Assembly (NCBI RefSeq): GCF_020523925.1
Contig: NZ_JAJAPW010000006.1
Location: forward strand, 1 to 64,000
Source: Neotamlana laminarinivorans
GTDB lineage: Bacteria > Bacteroidota > Bacteroidia > Flavobacteriales > Flavobacteriaceae
Reading direction: 5' to 3'
DNA length: 64,000 bases
Made by a program: the position numbers and the translations under genes. Numbering within the stretch: the first letter of the stretch is position 1; every line of letters begins with the position of its first letter. Below are positions 7,564-16,939 of this stretch, piece after piece. The notes under the pieces were generated by a model. It did no database searches. It had not been told where the DNA came from and saw nothing but the letters and a program-made list of their open reading frames with translations.

Positions 7564-9747
7564 TTAGTAGCAATCACTTTTAATTTGCTGCTTATTTTGG
7601 TAGTAACTTAAAGGTTTGTTGTTGAATTTTGTAACAATATCTTCTAGCACAGTCAAAACACTTTTGTACATGGCAAGCGAGCCACAAACCATAATAATGC
7701 CATTGCCATATAATGTTTTTGCAATAGATTCAGAATCATTTAAAAGAAGATCTTGAACGTATTGTTTCTCATTTTCGCGAGATAATGCCAAGTTAAATGT
7801 GCTTAATTTTTCAGATGAAATAAATCCATCAATTTCATTTTTATAAAGATGAAATGAAGCCTCGGTGCGCAAGCCTAAATACAAATGCGTTGCTGTATTA
7901 TTATTTTGATTAAGCATGCCTAAAAAAGGAGCAACTCCGGTACCGTTTGCAATCATTATAACTTTGGAAGCGTTTTTAGGAAAATGAAAGGCTGAATTTT
8001 TAACCAAACGCGCTTTTATTTTTTCGTTTACTTCTGAAGCAAACAAAAACCCAGAGCCTAAACCGTTTTTATGAAGTTTTACACTTAATTGAATGTTGCC
8101 ATTTACTTTTCCAATAGAGTACAACCGTTCGCGATGATCGTTTTTTGGGTAAATAGCAAGTAAATCGCCAGAAGTGAACTTATGATGTTTTTTGGGTTTA
8201 AAAGTGAGTAAAAAAGTATCGTCGGTATTTGTTTTGGTTTTACTTAAAACCGTTATTTTTTTAAGTTGTTTGGGTTTTGTAGTTAAAGCTTGTTCTGCAA
8301 TTTTAACAGGAACACCGGAAGCTTCACTCCATTGCGAGGTCCATTGGTTAAAAGCTTCAACCGATTTATCGTTAATGGTAAAAATAGGTAATAGTTGTTG
8401 GTGTTTTTGCTGAAGTGTTTTATCAACATCTATGGCAAATTTGCAAAAATCTGGATAAGCCAAAGAGCCAAAACCAACTACCGAAAATTTTAAATCGTCT
8501 TTTATGTTTTCAGTTTTAAACTTTTTAAAGAATTGATTCGCGTTTGTTGGCGCTTCACCTTGGCCATAAGTTGCGGTTATTATTACCATTTGTTTGGCTT
8601 CGGGGAAATTTGTGAAGTTATTCATTTCGGTAATAAATGCTTTTTCACCTTTAGAAATTAGTGCTTTGTAAAAAGCGTTAGCAAAAGTAAAAGTACTTCC
8701 GTTTTCCGAGCCAACAAGAATTATAATGTCAGCCTTATCGGATTTATATTTATTTTTTATACGCGTTTTTCGTCGGTTTAAAGTCATCGCGAAGCCCGAA
8801 TAAATAAAAAACAGAATGTTTATTGAGGCAATAATTAAAACAACCGACCATAAAATGCTGCCTTTTCCGGTGTGCAAATTTAAACTTAGGTTGGTAAAAA
8901 TATTAACTAACGGCGCTTTAGTTTCACTTAAAACAGTACCAGTAATTTGATTTATAAGAAGCTCTTTAGTTTTAAGTGTTAGCGTAAAATAATCTTCAAC
9001 ATCTGGAGAAAAAGGAAATTCTATAGCTTTTACTTCGGAAAGTGGCGTGTTTTTAAACGCTTCAATTTCAGTAAGTTCAACTTTTGGTGTTTCAGAAATA
9101 GCGTCAAAATCAATTGCGTGTTCCGTTTTGTTTTCTGGAAGTAATTGAAACTTGTCGAGCGATAAATACACACCAGTTGCTGTGATAATTAAAATAGGAA
9201 TTAGCAAAAAACGTCCTAAAACCACATGCCAATATTGGTTGAAATTATCGTTTACAATTTTGGCAAAAAACTGCTTAATACCACGTTGGCGTTTTAAAAT
9301 TAAAACGGTTCCTGTAATGGCAATTAAAAACAATAAAAAGGAGCAAAGCCCAACAAAAAAACGACCAATACTTTTTAAAAATAACGAACGGTGTAAACTG
9401 GTTACCCATTGAAAAAACTTTGAAGGTTTAATTTCTTCGCCTAAAAATTGAGCGGTTTTTGGGTTAAAATAACCTTCTAAATTATCGCCATCTTCTGTAA
9501 AAACCGATGCAATAACAAAATCGTTATCATCAACTTTTATATCGATAATTTCCGGATAAGTTGCTTTAAAAACCGCAATGGTTTCAGCAACTGTAATGTT
9601 GTTAAGGTTTTCGGTGTTGTAGGGTTGAAGTTGTTCTGAAATAGGTTGAAACCCTAGAATTATCCCGGTTACCGAAGCAAGTATTATAAAAACAAAAGAA
9701 GATACAGCCAAGGCTAAATGGCTGTATCTCCAAATGGAAATGGTCAT
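7564..9747 (-). CDS. PepSY membrane / flavodoxin / ferredoxin-NADP reductase fusion protein
   Basis: This is a 727-residue fusion. Residues 1 to about 330 form a PepSY-associated membrane module with helices near 12-34, 125-150, 172-195 and 300-325. A flavodoxin domain follows (about 343-480; SENGSTFTFA and ATYGQGEAPTNA bind FMN). An FNR module ends the protein: RLYSIG binds FAD, and ANGTGVAPFLGML and VCGSLAMYKSV fit the pyridine-nucleotide side. The reductase part resembles the sulfite reductase flavoprotein CysJ. Fusions of this kind probably carry NADPH electrons across the inner membrane to reduce periplasmic ferric iron, siderophore or haem. It is last in the minus-strand arm of the haem locus. 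Confidence 0.87.
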   Translation of the reverse strand: MTISIWRYSHLALAVSSFVFIILASVTGIILGFQPISEQLQPYNTENLNNITVAETIAVFKATYPEIIDIKVDDNDFVIASVFTEDGDNLEGYFNPKTAQFLGEEIKPSKFFQWVTSLHRSLFLKSIGRFFVGLCSFLLFLIAITGTVLILKRQRGIKQFFAKIVNDNFNQYWHVVLGRFLLIPILIITATGVYLSLDKFQLLPENKTEHAIDFDAISETPKVELTEIEAFKNTPLSEVKAIEFPFSPDVEDYFTLTLKTKELLINQITGTVLSETKAPLVNIFTNLSLNLHTGKGSILWSVVLIIASINILFFIYSGFAMTLNRRKTRIKNKYKSDKADIIILVGSENGSTFTFANAFYKALISKGEKAFITEMNNFTNFPEAKQMVIITATYGQGEAPTNANQFFKKFKTENIKDDLKFSVVGFGSLAYPDFCKFAIDVDKTLQQKHQQLLPIFTINDKSVEAFNQWTSQWSEASGVPVKIAEQALTTKPKQLKKITVLSKTKTNTDDTFLLTFKPKKHHKFTSGDLLAIYPKNDHRERLYSIGKVNGNIQLSVKLHKNGLGSGFLFASEVNEKIKARLVKNSAFHFPKNASKVIMIANGTGVAPFLGMLNQNNNTATHLYLGLRTEASFHLYKNEIDGFISSEKLSTFNLALSRENEKQYVQDLLLNDSESIAKTLYGNGIIMVCGSLAMYKSVLTVLEDIVTKFNNKPLSYYQNKQQIKSDCY

Positions 9748-9775
9748 ATCTTAATGTTTTAAGACTTATTTTTTG

Positions 9776-9805
9776 CGTTTGAAGCGATTATTAAGGCTTC
9801 AAACG
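9776..9805. other. Intercistronic hairpin between the DUF2271 and reductase genes
   Basis: CGTTTGAAGC (9776-9785) and GCTTCAAACG (9796-9805) form a perfect 10-bp stem with a 10-base loop in the 68-base gap. No U tract follows on the minus strand, so an RNA processing or stability element fits better than a terminator. Confidence 0.5.
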
Positions 9806-9815
9806 TTATAACGAT

Positions 9816-10295
9816 TTAATTAGGCATCATTCGAATGTAACGAATAAAGCCTTTGCCTTCGTGTTTTGCTTTAATGTTTGCCGAAGTTAGCTCGAATTGA
9901 ACATCTTCAACAATGTATTCATCATCTTCAACTGCAGTTTCAAAACGAATGCTATATCCAGCATCAATTTTAGAATCTTCAATATTTATAACTTCAATAG
10001 CACGCTCGCCACCAGCAATAGTTTCACCAGTAATAGCATCGATATTATTACGTTTTTTTCCGTAGAATTTCCACCATTCTTCAACGGTGTTAAACCATTC
10101 ATCATCATCACCTTTTACATATAAGGTTTCGTCGTATTCGCCTTCTGGATTAATAAGCGAAATAACTACGTAAGCACCATGACCAGTATAATTTGTCATT
10201 TGAATCATGCACTTGTATTTTGTAGATTCTGATGTTGTAAAAGCGACTAAGCTTAGCAATATTACACTTAAAAGCGTTATATATTTTAATTTCAT
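9816..10295 (-). CDS. DUF2271 family periplasmic protein
   Basis: A 159-residue exported protein with an N-terminal signal peptide (about residues 1-22). The body matches what I recall of DUF2271: short beta-rich proteins with an early MIQMTNYTGHGAYVVISLIN segment and an aromatic WFNTVEEWWKFYGK block. DUF2271 proteins are typically encoded next to PepSY-type reductases and TonB receptors in iron-uptake loci, as here. No enzymatic motif is visible. A role in presenting or accepting electrons or haem in the periplasm is only an inference from context. Confidence 0.8.
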   Translation of the reverse strand: MKLKYITLLSVILLSLVAFTTSESTKYKCMIQMTNYTGHGAYVVISLINPEGEYDETLYVKGDDDEWFNTVEEWWKFYGKKRNNIDAITGETIAGGERAIEVINIEDSKIDAGYSIRFETAVEDDEYIVEDVQFELTSANIKAKHEGKGFIRYIRMMPN

Positions 10296-10311
10296 ATTCG
10301 TGTATTTTTAA

Positions 10312-10336
10312 GATCCTGAAACGCGCTCAGGATGAC
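10312..10336. repeat. REP-like intergenic hairpin
   Basis: ATCCTGA (10313-10319) pairs with TCAGGAT (10327-10333) around an ACGCGC loop. The layout, with GATGAC following, resembles flavobacterial intergenic palindromes and the other hairpins at 34382 and 47235, though the core sequence differs. It lies between the ankyrin and DUF2271 genes, inside the presumed operon. Confidence 0.55.
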
Positions 10337-10346
10337 TATATTTTAG

Positions 10347-11822
10347 TTACTTTAAAAAGTCTACAGAAACGTTATTCGCTTTAAGTAGTTCGTTTTCTTG
10401 AGCTAAATCGAATGCTGTTTCTTCAAAATCGGTAGTAGCAGTTTTGTTTGCTCCGTTTTTAATTAAATATTTTAAAATTTTATCGTCTTTAGCTTTCATA
10501 GCAGCTAAAAGTAAAGCCGTGTTACCTTCACTGTTTTTAGCGTTTATATCTTGATTAAATTCTGAAGCTAATTTAAGTAACTTAAAACTATTTTTTTCGA
10601 TAGCAAAATGGTACCAAGTGTTACCATTTTTTTGAGGAGTACTTAAGTTGTAACCTAATGTTTTTAAGGTTTCTAGTTTTTCAGTGAAATCTTTTTCAGA
10701 ACGTTTTGAGTAGTTACTAACTAAATAATATGAAAGGTTATTTCCTTTATTATCGGTAGCATTTAAATCGGCCTTGTTTTCAGCTAAAAAAGTAACCACA
10801 TCAGCTTTATTAGATTGTACAGCAAGCATTAGTGCTGTTTCGCCGTTGTTGTTTTTTAAGTTGATATCTTTTACGTTTTTATAAATCGCTTTAACAACAC
10901 TTAAATCGTTTCTGGTAACTGCATTTAAAAATGGTGTATTACCATGTTTGTCTGTAGCGTTAACACTTAAACCTTTACCTATTAAATAATTTATAACGTT
11001 TACATCTTTGCTACGAGCTGCTGCAATGTGTAAAGGAGTTTCGTTGTCGTGGTTTGTAGTATTTGGGTTTAAACCTTGAGCTTCTAAATATTTAAAAACA
11101 TTAACGTCGTTAAAAGAGCGTCTTTGTCCCATAGCAGCAAAAGTAAAAGCTTGGTCGTTACCTTTTATTCCTTTAGTAACAAGTTTATCTAAAAGTTTGG
11201 TATTACCAGTTCTTGCTACATAGTTAAACGCACCGTTTCCGTTAGCATCAACATCAGAAAGACTTAAACCTTTTGAAGTGAAGTACTCGGTAAGCTTAAA
11301 ATCTTCATCTTTAGTAATAGCTAATAATAGGGCATTTGCCCCATCGTGATTAACATCTTCTTTTAAATTTGCGCCTTTTGCTATAAGTAAATCATAAACT
11401 TTTGTGTTTGTTACACCAGCGTTTGCTGCAAAATTTAAAGGTGTATAGTCGTGATCGTCTCTAATATCGGTTTTTGCTCCGTTTTCAAGCAAGTAGCTCA
11501 TAAATTTATCGTTACCACTGTAGGCTGCCCAAAATAAATAGGTTCTGCCATCGTGTGTTAGTTTATTAATGCCATTGCCTTCTTGCTGTTGCATAAACAC
11601 CAATGTTTCGTAAGGTGCTTTTTGTAAAATAGCATAAACTAAACCATCAAAATGGGCTTGGTTGGCTTCTGTAGGATTATTGCCTTCAGCTATTTTAGTT
11701 TTTACTGTTTTTATGGTTGGTTTTGTATCCCAAAATTCGCGTTTTAAAAATATGTTGTCCTGCGAAAAGCTTTGTACAGTTACTAAAAGTAGTAAAGCTA
11801 AAAGTGATAGTGATTTTTTCAT
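10347..11822 (-). CDS. Exported ankyrin-repeat protein
   Basis: A 491-residue protein with a signal peptide (residues 1-20, ending SFSQ) and about twelve ankyrin repeats over most of its length. Typical repeat cores are GRTYLFWAAYSGNDKFMSYL, DYTPLNFAANAG, NETPLHIAAARS, GNTPFLNAVTRNDL, GETALMLAVQSNKAD and GNTALLLAAMKAKDDK. It starts one base after the DUF6607 stop, so the two are translationally coupled. Ankyrin arrays bind proteins; a periplasmic scaffold for haem-locus partners is a plausible but unproven role. Confidence 0.9.
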   Translation of the reverse strand: MKKSLSLLALLLLVTVQSFSQDNIFLKREFWDTKPTIKTVKTKIAEGNNPTEANQAHFDGLVYAILQKAPYETLVFMQQQEGNGINKLTHDGRTYLFWAAYSGNDKFMSYLLENGAKTDIRDDHDYTPLNFAANAGVTNTKVYDLLIAKGANLKEDVNHDGANALLLAITKDEDFKLTEYFTSKGLSLSDVDANGNGAFNYVARTGNTKLLDKLVTKGIKGNDQAFTFAAMGQRRSFNDVNVFKYLEAQGLNPNTTNHDNETPLHIAAARSKDVNVINYLIGKGLSVNATDKHGNTPFLNAVTRNDLSVVKAIYKNVKDINLKNNNGETALMLAVQSNKADVVTFLAENKADLNATDNKGNNLSYYLVSNYSKRSEKDFTEKLETLKTLGYNLSTPQKNGNTWYHFAIEKNSFKLLKLASEFNQDINAKNSEGNTALLLAAMKAKDDKILKYLIKNGANKTATTDFEETAFDLAQENELLKANNVSVDFLK

Positions 11823-11823
11823 C

Positions 11824-12729
11824 TTATTTTTTTACAAATGATTCTATTATTGGATTAATTGTTTCTGCGGAGTTGTAGTTTTCGGCATCGAATAAATATT
11901 TATACAATACTTTGTTGTCTACTTTTTCTTCAAGTATTAAATCGGTATTTCTTGAAAATACATCGTCCCATTTGGCACGAACTATTGCCCATTTAGCTTG
12001 GTTTTCTTTCCAGTAGTCTTGAGCTGCTTTACACTTGGTATCATCGACTTTTACATAAGTGTTAAAGCCTTTTTCCTGTGCAATAATTACGTCTGGTTTT
12101 CCGTCTTCACGAATTACTTTATCGTTGTCTTGGTCGTGAATCCATCCGTTTGCAACAATTTCGTGTCGGTTTCTTCTGGTAGTTACGTTATAATCACTTC
12201 GTTTTGTGTATTCACGACGTGGTAATGGAGCCGATGTTTCGTTTTCCCAATAACTTTTTCCATCAACATGAACCCAGGTTGAAGAACCTTCGTAGCGCGG
12301 GCTATCATCAACTTGAAATACTTTTTGAGTCCACTGACCTTTCACGTCATTTTTAGAAAGTTGTACAAAATCCCATTTGTTATCGTGGTTGTACTGGTAT
12401 AAATTGGTGTTTTGGTATTCCCAATCTTGTCTCCAGTGTTTTACAATATAAGGTTGTGTTGGCGGGCCAACAATTAATAAATGTTGCATAGATATTTTAT
12501 TATCTTCATCTTCAACAAGTTGCACCCATTCTAAACCTTTATCATGTTTGGTTTTAGATGCTATGTAGGTTGAATCTTCAACATACTCGAAAGTTTCAGC
12601 AAAATTAAAATTTACTTCATAACAACCACACATGCTTTTAATAGCATCTTGATCTTGTTTTTTCTTGTTTTGAGCTATTACCGTAGAAACAGATAATAGT
12701 GTTAAAGTTAAAATAACTATTTTTTTCAT
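11824..12729 (-). CDS. DUF6607 family exported protein
   Basis: I choose the ATG at 12729 because a clear signal peptide (residues 1-20, ending VIAQ) starts there; the open frame upstream would overlap the divergent promoter. The mature protein opens with the conserved MCGCYEVNFNFAETF segment and is rich in Trp and Tyr (HWRQDWEYQN, STWVHVDGKSYWENET). This agrees with DUF6607, a Bacteroidota family of unknown function. It is divergent from the TonB receptor, with only 55 bases between start codons, and leads the ankyrin, DUF2271 and reductase genes. Confidence 0.82.
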   Translation of the reverse strand: MKKIVILTLTLLSVSTVIAQNKKKQDQDAIKSMCGCYEVNFNFAETFEYVEDSTYIASKTKHDKGLEWVQLVEDEDNKISMQHLLIVGPPTQPYIVKHWRQDWEYQNTNLYQYNHDNKWDFVQLSKNDVKGQWTQKVFQVDDSPRYEGSSTWVHVDGKSYWENETSAPLPRREYTKRSDYNVTTRRNRHEIVANGWIHDQDNDKVIREDGKPDVIIAQEKGFNTYVKVDDTKCKAAQDYWKENQAKWAIVRAKWDDVFSRNTDLILEEKVDNKVLYKYLFDAENYNSAETINPIIESFVKK

Positions 12730-12733
12730 TTTA

Positions 12734-12767
12734 TTTAGATTGGTTTTAAATAACATTTATATATTTG
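12734..12767 (+). promoter_or_regulatory. Divergent promoter of the haem locus with candidate iron-responsive box
   Basis: TTTAGATTGGTTTTAAA (12734-12750) is an imperfect inverted repeat resembling Fur/DtxR-type iron boxes (TTTAGA facing TCTAAA). Ten bases on lies a -7 element TATATTTG (12760-12767) for the receptor gene. Assignment to an iron regulator is from memory of motif form only. Confidence 0.42.
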
Positions 12768-12784
12768 TGACAAATTTAAATAGA

Positions 12785-14863
12785 ATGAGTCTAAATAAAA
12801 ATAAAATTATAATTTATTTTTTAACTTTTGTAAGTTATTTTGCTGTAGCTCAAAATGAAAAAACAAAAGTAACAGATTCTTTACCAGAAGCTTTAGAAGA
12901 AGTTATGGTAACGGCCACTCGAACGGTTAGGCAATTATCTTCGGTTCCTTTACCTGCACAAATTGTATCGAAAGTAGATATTATTCAATCTAACTCCATT
13001 AGGTTAAGCGATATTTTAAACGAACAAACCGGATTAATTACCGTTCCAGATTTTGGTGGAGGAGAGGGCATTCAACTTCAAGGTTTAGATTCTCAATACA
13101 CTTTAATTTTGGTTGATGGTGTACCGCTAATTGGCCGTTCTGCTGGAACTTTAGATATTTCTAGACTTACTGTTGGCAACATAAAACAGATTGAAATTGT
13201 AAAAGGTGCATCGTCTAGTTTATATGGTAGCGATGCACTTGGTGGTGTTATTAACATAATTACAGAAAACCCTAAACCAGGTTTTAAAACCGACTTAAAT
13301 TACAGGTTGGGCGCTTTTAATACAAACGATTTAAGTTCTTCAATTAGCTATTCTAAGAAAAAATTGGCAACTAGTTTTTTTGCAAATAGATACAGTAGTT
13401 CTGGGTACGATTTCGACGAAACAGATGCTTTAAATACCGTAGAACCTTTTGTTAATTATACTTTAAACGGAAAAGTAAATTATCAATTTAACGATAAAAC
13501 ATCGTTAACTACTTCTGGACGTTATTATTATCAAAATCAAGATTATGTCGCTGCTGAAACTATTGCCGGAGAAAGCAAAATTAATGAGTGGAATACACAT
13601 GTAAAACTAAATCATGATTACAATAATAAATGGAGTAGTTACTTCGAGTTTTATGCTTCAAGATATAAAGCCGAAGAATATTTAAATAATAATGATGGTA
13701 GCTTATACAGCAATAGTTATTACAATCATTTTTTAGTTCGCCCCGAAATTAGGGCTAATTTTAAACCAACAGCAAAAACAACTTTTACAGGTGGTTTAGG
13801 GTTTAGCCATGAAACTTTAGATAGAACTTATTTTACAAGTACCCCAATTTTTAATTCGCCTTACGTGTATTTACAATATGATGGTTATTTAAATGAAAAC
13901 CTAAATGTAATTCTTGGTGCTCGTTTCGATAGTCATAATAAATACAAATCTCAATTTAGTCCTAAAGCTGCTTTACGTTATGAAATTAATTCAAAACTGG
14001 CGGTAAAAGGTTCTCTAGGTTATGGTTATAAAGCGCCAGATTTTAGGCAACTGTATTTCGATTTTACAAACTCAACCGTGGGTTATACGGTTTTAGGATA
14101 TAACACAGTAACTACAAAAATTCCAGAATTAGAGGAACAAGGAGAAATAGAAAATATTATAGTTCCAATTTCAAATTACGACGATGCGCTTTATCCAGAA
14201 AGTTCAATAAGTATAAATTTTGGTGTAGATTATAAGATTGCTTCTTCTTTAAAATTATCTGTAAACATCTTCAGAAATTTAATAGAAAATTTAATAAACA
14301 CCCAAGTTATAGCAACAAAAACCAACGGCCAAAACGTGTTTAGTTATTATAATGTAAACCAAGTTTACACACAAGGTGCCGAGTTTAATGCATACTGGAA
14401 ACCTAACAATAACTTAAAAATTTCAGGAGGTTACCAATTGCTTTATGCAAAAGATAAAGAAGCCGAAGAAGCATTTAAGAATGATGAGGTTTTTGCTAGA
14501 AACGAAAGCGGATCTTCTTTTCAACTACAAGAGTCAGATTATTTTGGGCTGTATAACCAATCTAGACATATGGCGAACCTAAAAGTGTTCTATAATATTC
14601 CGAAAATAAATTTAGATGCAAATCTTAGAGCGACTTACCGAAGTAAATATGCTTTATACGACAGTAACGATAATACTTATTTAGATGATTACGATGATTT
14701 TGTATCGGGTTATTCGGTTATAGATGTCGCGGTAAATAAAACTTTTTATAAAAATTACACGGTTGGTATTGGTGCAGATAACCTTTTTAATTTCACCGAT
14801 ACTCAAAATATAACCAATATACCAGGACGCATTTTATACGGGAAAATCAACATTAAATTTTAA
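12785..14863 (+). CDS. hmuR: TonB-dependent outer-membrane receptor, haem/HmuR-type
   Basis: I start at the ATG at 12785, 692 residues, because it gives a clean signal peptide (ending FAVAQN). A TonB-box-like LEEVMVTATR is followed by the plug domain (about 45-155; LSDILNEQTGLITV, LILVDGVPLIGR, IEIVKGASSSLYGSDALGGV), then a 22-strand barrel ending in an aromatic strand (GRILYGKINIKF). The gene is directly followed, eight bases later, by a HmuY-like lipoprotein gene, which matches the hmuRY arrangement of Bacteroidota haem uptake. Substrate is inferred from that pairing; other iron chelates remain possible. Confidence 0.85.
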   Translation: MSLNKNKIIIYFLTFVSYFAVAQNEKTKVTDSLPEALEEVMVTATRTVRQLSSVPLPAQIVSKVDIIQSNSIRLSDILNEQTGLITVPDFGGGEGIQLQGLDSQYTLILVDGVPLIGRSAGTLDISRLTVGNIKQIEIVKGASSSLYGSDALGGVINIITENPKPGFKTDLNYRLGAFNTNDLSSSISYSKKKLATSFFANRYSSSGYDFDETDALNTVEPFVNYTLNGKVNYQFNDKTSLTTSGRYYYQNQDYVAAETIAGESKINEWNTHVKLNHDYNNKWSSYFEFYASRYKAEEYLNNNDGSLYSNSYYNHFLVRPEIRANFKPTAKTTFTGGLGFSHETLDRTYFTSTPIFNSPYVYLQYDGYLNENLNVILGARFDSHNKYKSQFSPKAALRYEINSKLAVKGSLGYGYKAPDFRQLYFDFTNSTVGYTVLGYNTVTTKIPELEEQGEIENIIVPISNYDDALYPESSISINFGVDYKIASSLKLSVNIFRNLIENLINTQVIATKTNGQNVFSYYNVNQVYTQGAEFNAYWKPNNNLKISGGYQLLYAKDKEAEEAFKNDEVFARNESGSSFQLQESDYFGLYNQSRHMANLKVFYNIPKINLDANLRATYRSKYALYDSNDNTYLDDYDDFVSGYSVIDVAVNKTFYKNYTVGIGADNLFNFTDTQNITNIPGRILYGKINIKF

Positions 14864-14871
14864 TATATCTT

Positions 14872-15492
14872 ATGAAAACAATTAAATATTTATCACTTTT
14901 AGCTTTATTTATAGGGTTTACATCTTGTAGTACAGATGATGAAAATTCTGAACCAGAATTATTAGACACAGAAACTGCTACAGTAAGTAATTTAGCTGCA
15001 GTACAAACGGCAGATTACACTACAACACCAGCAACCATTACAGGCGATTATACTCGTTTTTCTTTTGAAAGCGGAAGCATTGTAACAGACGATAGTTGGG
15101 ATTTAGCCTTTCGTGGCACAACCATTATTGTAAATGGAGGAACTGCAGTTTCAGATGATGAGCCTGAACGAACTGGAACGGCAGGAGCTTACATTGCAAC
15201 CGGAACTTTAGATGGTATTACAGAGGTAGATACCTCGTTATTTGTTAGCGATAGCGAAACCGATGGCTTAGCTATAACCACTGGTTCTGGCAATGGTTGG
15301 TATAGTTACGATTACTCCACACACATTATATCACCAATTGCAGGTAAAATAATTGTAGTAAAAACAAGCAGTAACACTTATGCAAAAGTTGAAATTTTAA
15401 GTTATTATTTAGATAGCGATACCTCTAGCGATTCGCAGTATTACACGTTTAACTATGTGTATCAACCAAACGAGGGAGAAACTATGTTTTAA
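14872..15492 (+). CDS. hmuY: HmuY-like haem-binding lipoprotein
   Basis: A 206-residue lipoprotein with lipobox FTSC (Cys19) and an acidic STDDENSEPE tail right after it, similar to the surface-export signal of flavobacterial lipoproteins, so the outer face of the outer membrane is likely. The body is beta-rich with the HmuY blocks YTRFSFESG, SWDLAFRGTTIIVNGG, GNGWYSYDYSTH and YAKVEILSYY. HmuY proteins take haem from host or environmental haemoproteins and pass it to HmuR. The ligand residues cannot be fixed by reading alone. A terminator follows within 30 bases. Confidence 0.82.
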   Translation: MKTIKYLSLLALFIGFTSCSTDDENSEPELLDTETATVSNLAAVQTADYTTTPATITGDYTRFSFESGSIVTDDSWDLAFRGTTIIVNGGTAVSDDEPERTGTAGAYIATGTLDGITEVDTSLFVSDSETDGLAITTGSGNGWYSYDYSTHIISPIAGKIIVVKTSSNTYAKVEILSYYLDSDTSSDSQYYTFNYVYQPNEGETMF

Positions 15493-15520
15493 TTATTTAA
15501 ATTTGAATTAGTTTTTTTGT

Positions 15521-15557
15521 AAAGCCCTTCACATAATTTTGTTAAGGGTTTTCTTTT
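15521..15557 (+). terminator. Terminator after the hmuRY-like genes
   Basis: AAGCCCTT pairs with AAGGGTTT (one wobble, one internal mismatch in the extended stem), followed by TTTTCTTTTTT. Confidence 0.75.
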
Positions 15558-15612
15558 TTCGTCCAATCAAAAAAGTTATTTTGTAAATTGCGGCACTTAA
15601 ATTCGGGTATTT

Positions 15613-16617
15613 ATGGTTACACTAAAGCAATTGGCAAAAGAATTAAACGTTTCGATCTCCACGGTTTCTAAAGCATTAAACAACAGTGAAGAAATTGGAG
15701 AGGCAACAATAAAGCGTGTAAAAGAACTTGCTGAATTGTATAACTATAAACCCAATAAAGTTGCATTAAGTTTAAAACAAAATAAAACAAAAACCATAGG
15801 TGTAATTATTCCTAATATTTTAAATAGGTTTTTGGCAAAAGTGCTTTTTGGTATAGAGCGGGAAGCGAATAAACATGGCTACAATATCATTACGTGTATT
15901 TCTAACGAATCTTTAAAAAAAGAAAAAGAAGGCTTACAACTTTTAGCTAGTGGAAGTGTTGATGGTTTTATTTTATCTGTAGCCGAAGAAACTCAAATAA
16001 CAAACGAAGTAGAGCATTTTAAAAAAACCATTAATCAAGGTTTACCTATTGTAATGTTTGATAGAGTAGCTCACGATGTTATGTGCGATAAAGTTATTGT
16101 TGATGATTTTGATGCTACCTATAACGCAACACAACTTTTATTTGGAGAAAACCGAAAAAAAATTGCATTTATAAGTTGTATAAACGATTTAAGCGTTGGT
16201 AAACTTAGGGAGCGCGGTTACAACAAAGCAATTCTAGAACATAAAAACCAAGAGCCTTTAGTTTTAAAAATTAAGAAGAAAGACGACCATCAAAAGAAGA
16301 TTAAATCATTTTTTAAAAAGAATCCAGGAATTGATGCTGTTTTGGCTGCCGATAGTTCTTCAGGAATAATAGCTTTAAATACAGCCGTAAATTTAGGCTT
16401 AAAAGTTCCAAAAGATATTTCTGTAATAGCGTTTGCAAGTAAATCTGATTCCAACCATACTTTGCCACAACTTACTACTATTAGGCAACATGCAAAAACT
16501 ATTGGAGAAACTGCAGCTCAATTACTTATACAGCGAATGCACAACACACCAGCAAGCGACGATGTTAAAACCAATATAATTAAAACTAGTTTGGTGAAAA
16601 CTAAATCTATTTTGTAA
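15613..16617 (+). CDS. LacI-family transcriptional regulator
   Basis: A 334-residue repressor. The N-terminal HTH is VTLKQLAKELNVSISTVSKA with the hinge region YKPNKVALSLKQNKTKTIGV. A periplasmic-binding-protein-like effector domain follows (about 60-330), with IVDDFDATYNATQLL and a C-terminal PQLTTIRQHAKTIGETAAQLL typical of the family. It is monocistronic between terminated hmuRY and a small lipoprotein gene, so its target cannot be read from context. It could in principle recognise palindromes with a central CG such as the one before uxaC, but nothing links them directly. Confidence 0.93.
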   Translation: MVTLKQLAKELNVSISTVSKALNNSEEIGEATIKRVKELAELYNYKPNKVALSLKQNKTKTIGVIIPNILNRFLAKVLFGIEREANKHGYNIITCISNESLKKEKEGLQLLASGSVDGFILSVAEETQITNEVEHFKKTINQGLPIVMFDRVAHDVMCDKVIVDDFDATYNATQLLFGENRKKIAFISCINDLSVGKLRERGYNKAILEHKNQEPLVLKIKKKDDHQKKIKSFFKKNPGIDAVLAADSSSGIIALNTAVNLGLKVPKDISVIAFASKSDSNHTLPQLTTIRQHAKTIGETAAQLLIQRMHNTPASDDVKTNIIKTSLVKTKSIL

Positions 16618-16939
16618 TCTTAATACTTCTCGTGTTGTTTTTTTGCTGATATACACCGATTATTAGTGTATTTTATCGAATATTTCAAAAATATATTAAA
16701 CTATTATCTACTTTAAAGGAGTCATTAACAATTAAGTATGTAGTTTTACACCCTTAATTATTACTGATCTCAATTTTGCGAAAAAATATTCCCTTATCTT
16801 AAAACCTGAGCCTTATAAAGCTTTTAGTTTTAAAAATTAATTATTCCATTTATCAATTAATGCTAAGATGTTTTTATTAAAAACATTTTAAGCCTTAGTG
16901 TAAATAAATTAAATAGTTAACCCTTTAAAACTGAAATAT
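16618..16939 (+). other. AT-rich intergenic region with a hairpin
   Basis: This 322-base stretch has no convincing ORF or RNA gene. Its main structure is the hairpin at 16863-16898: an inner ATGTTTTT/AAAAACAT stem (16868-16886) extended by an outer CTAAG/CTTAG pair. It ends 41 bases before the small lipoprotein ATG and may be part of that gene's leader. Confidence 0.5.
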
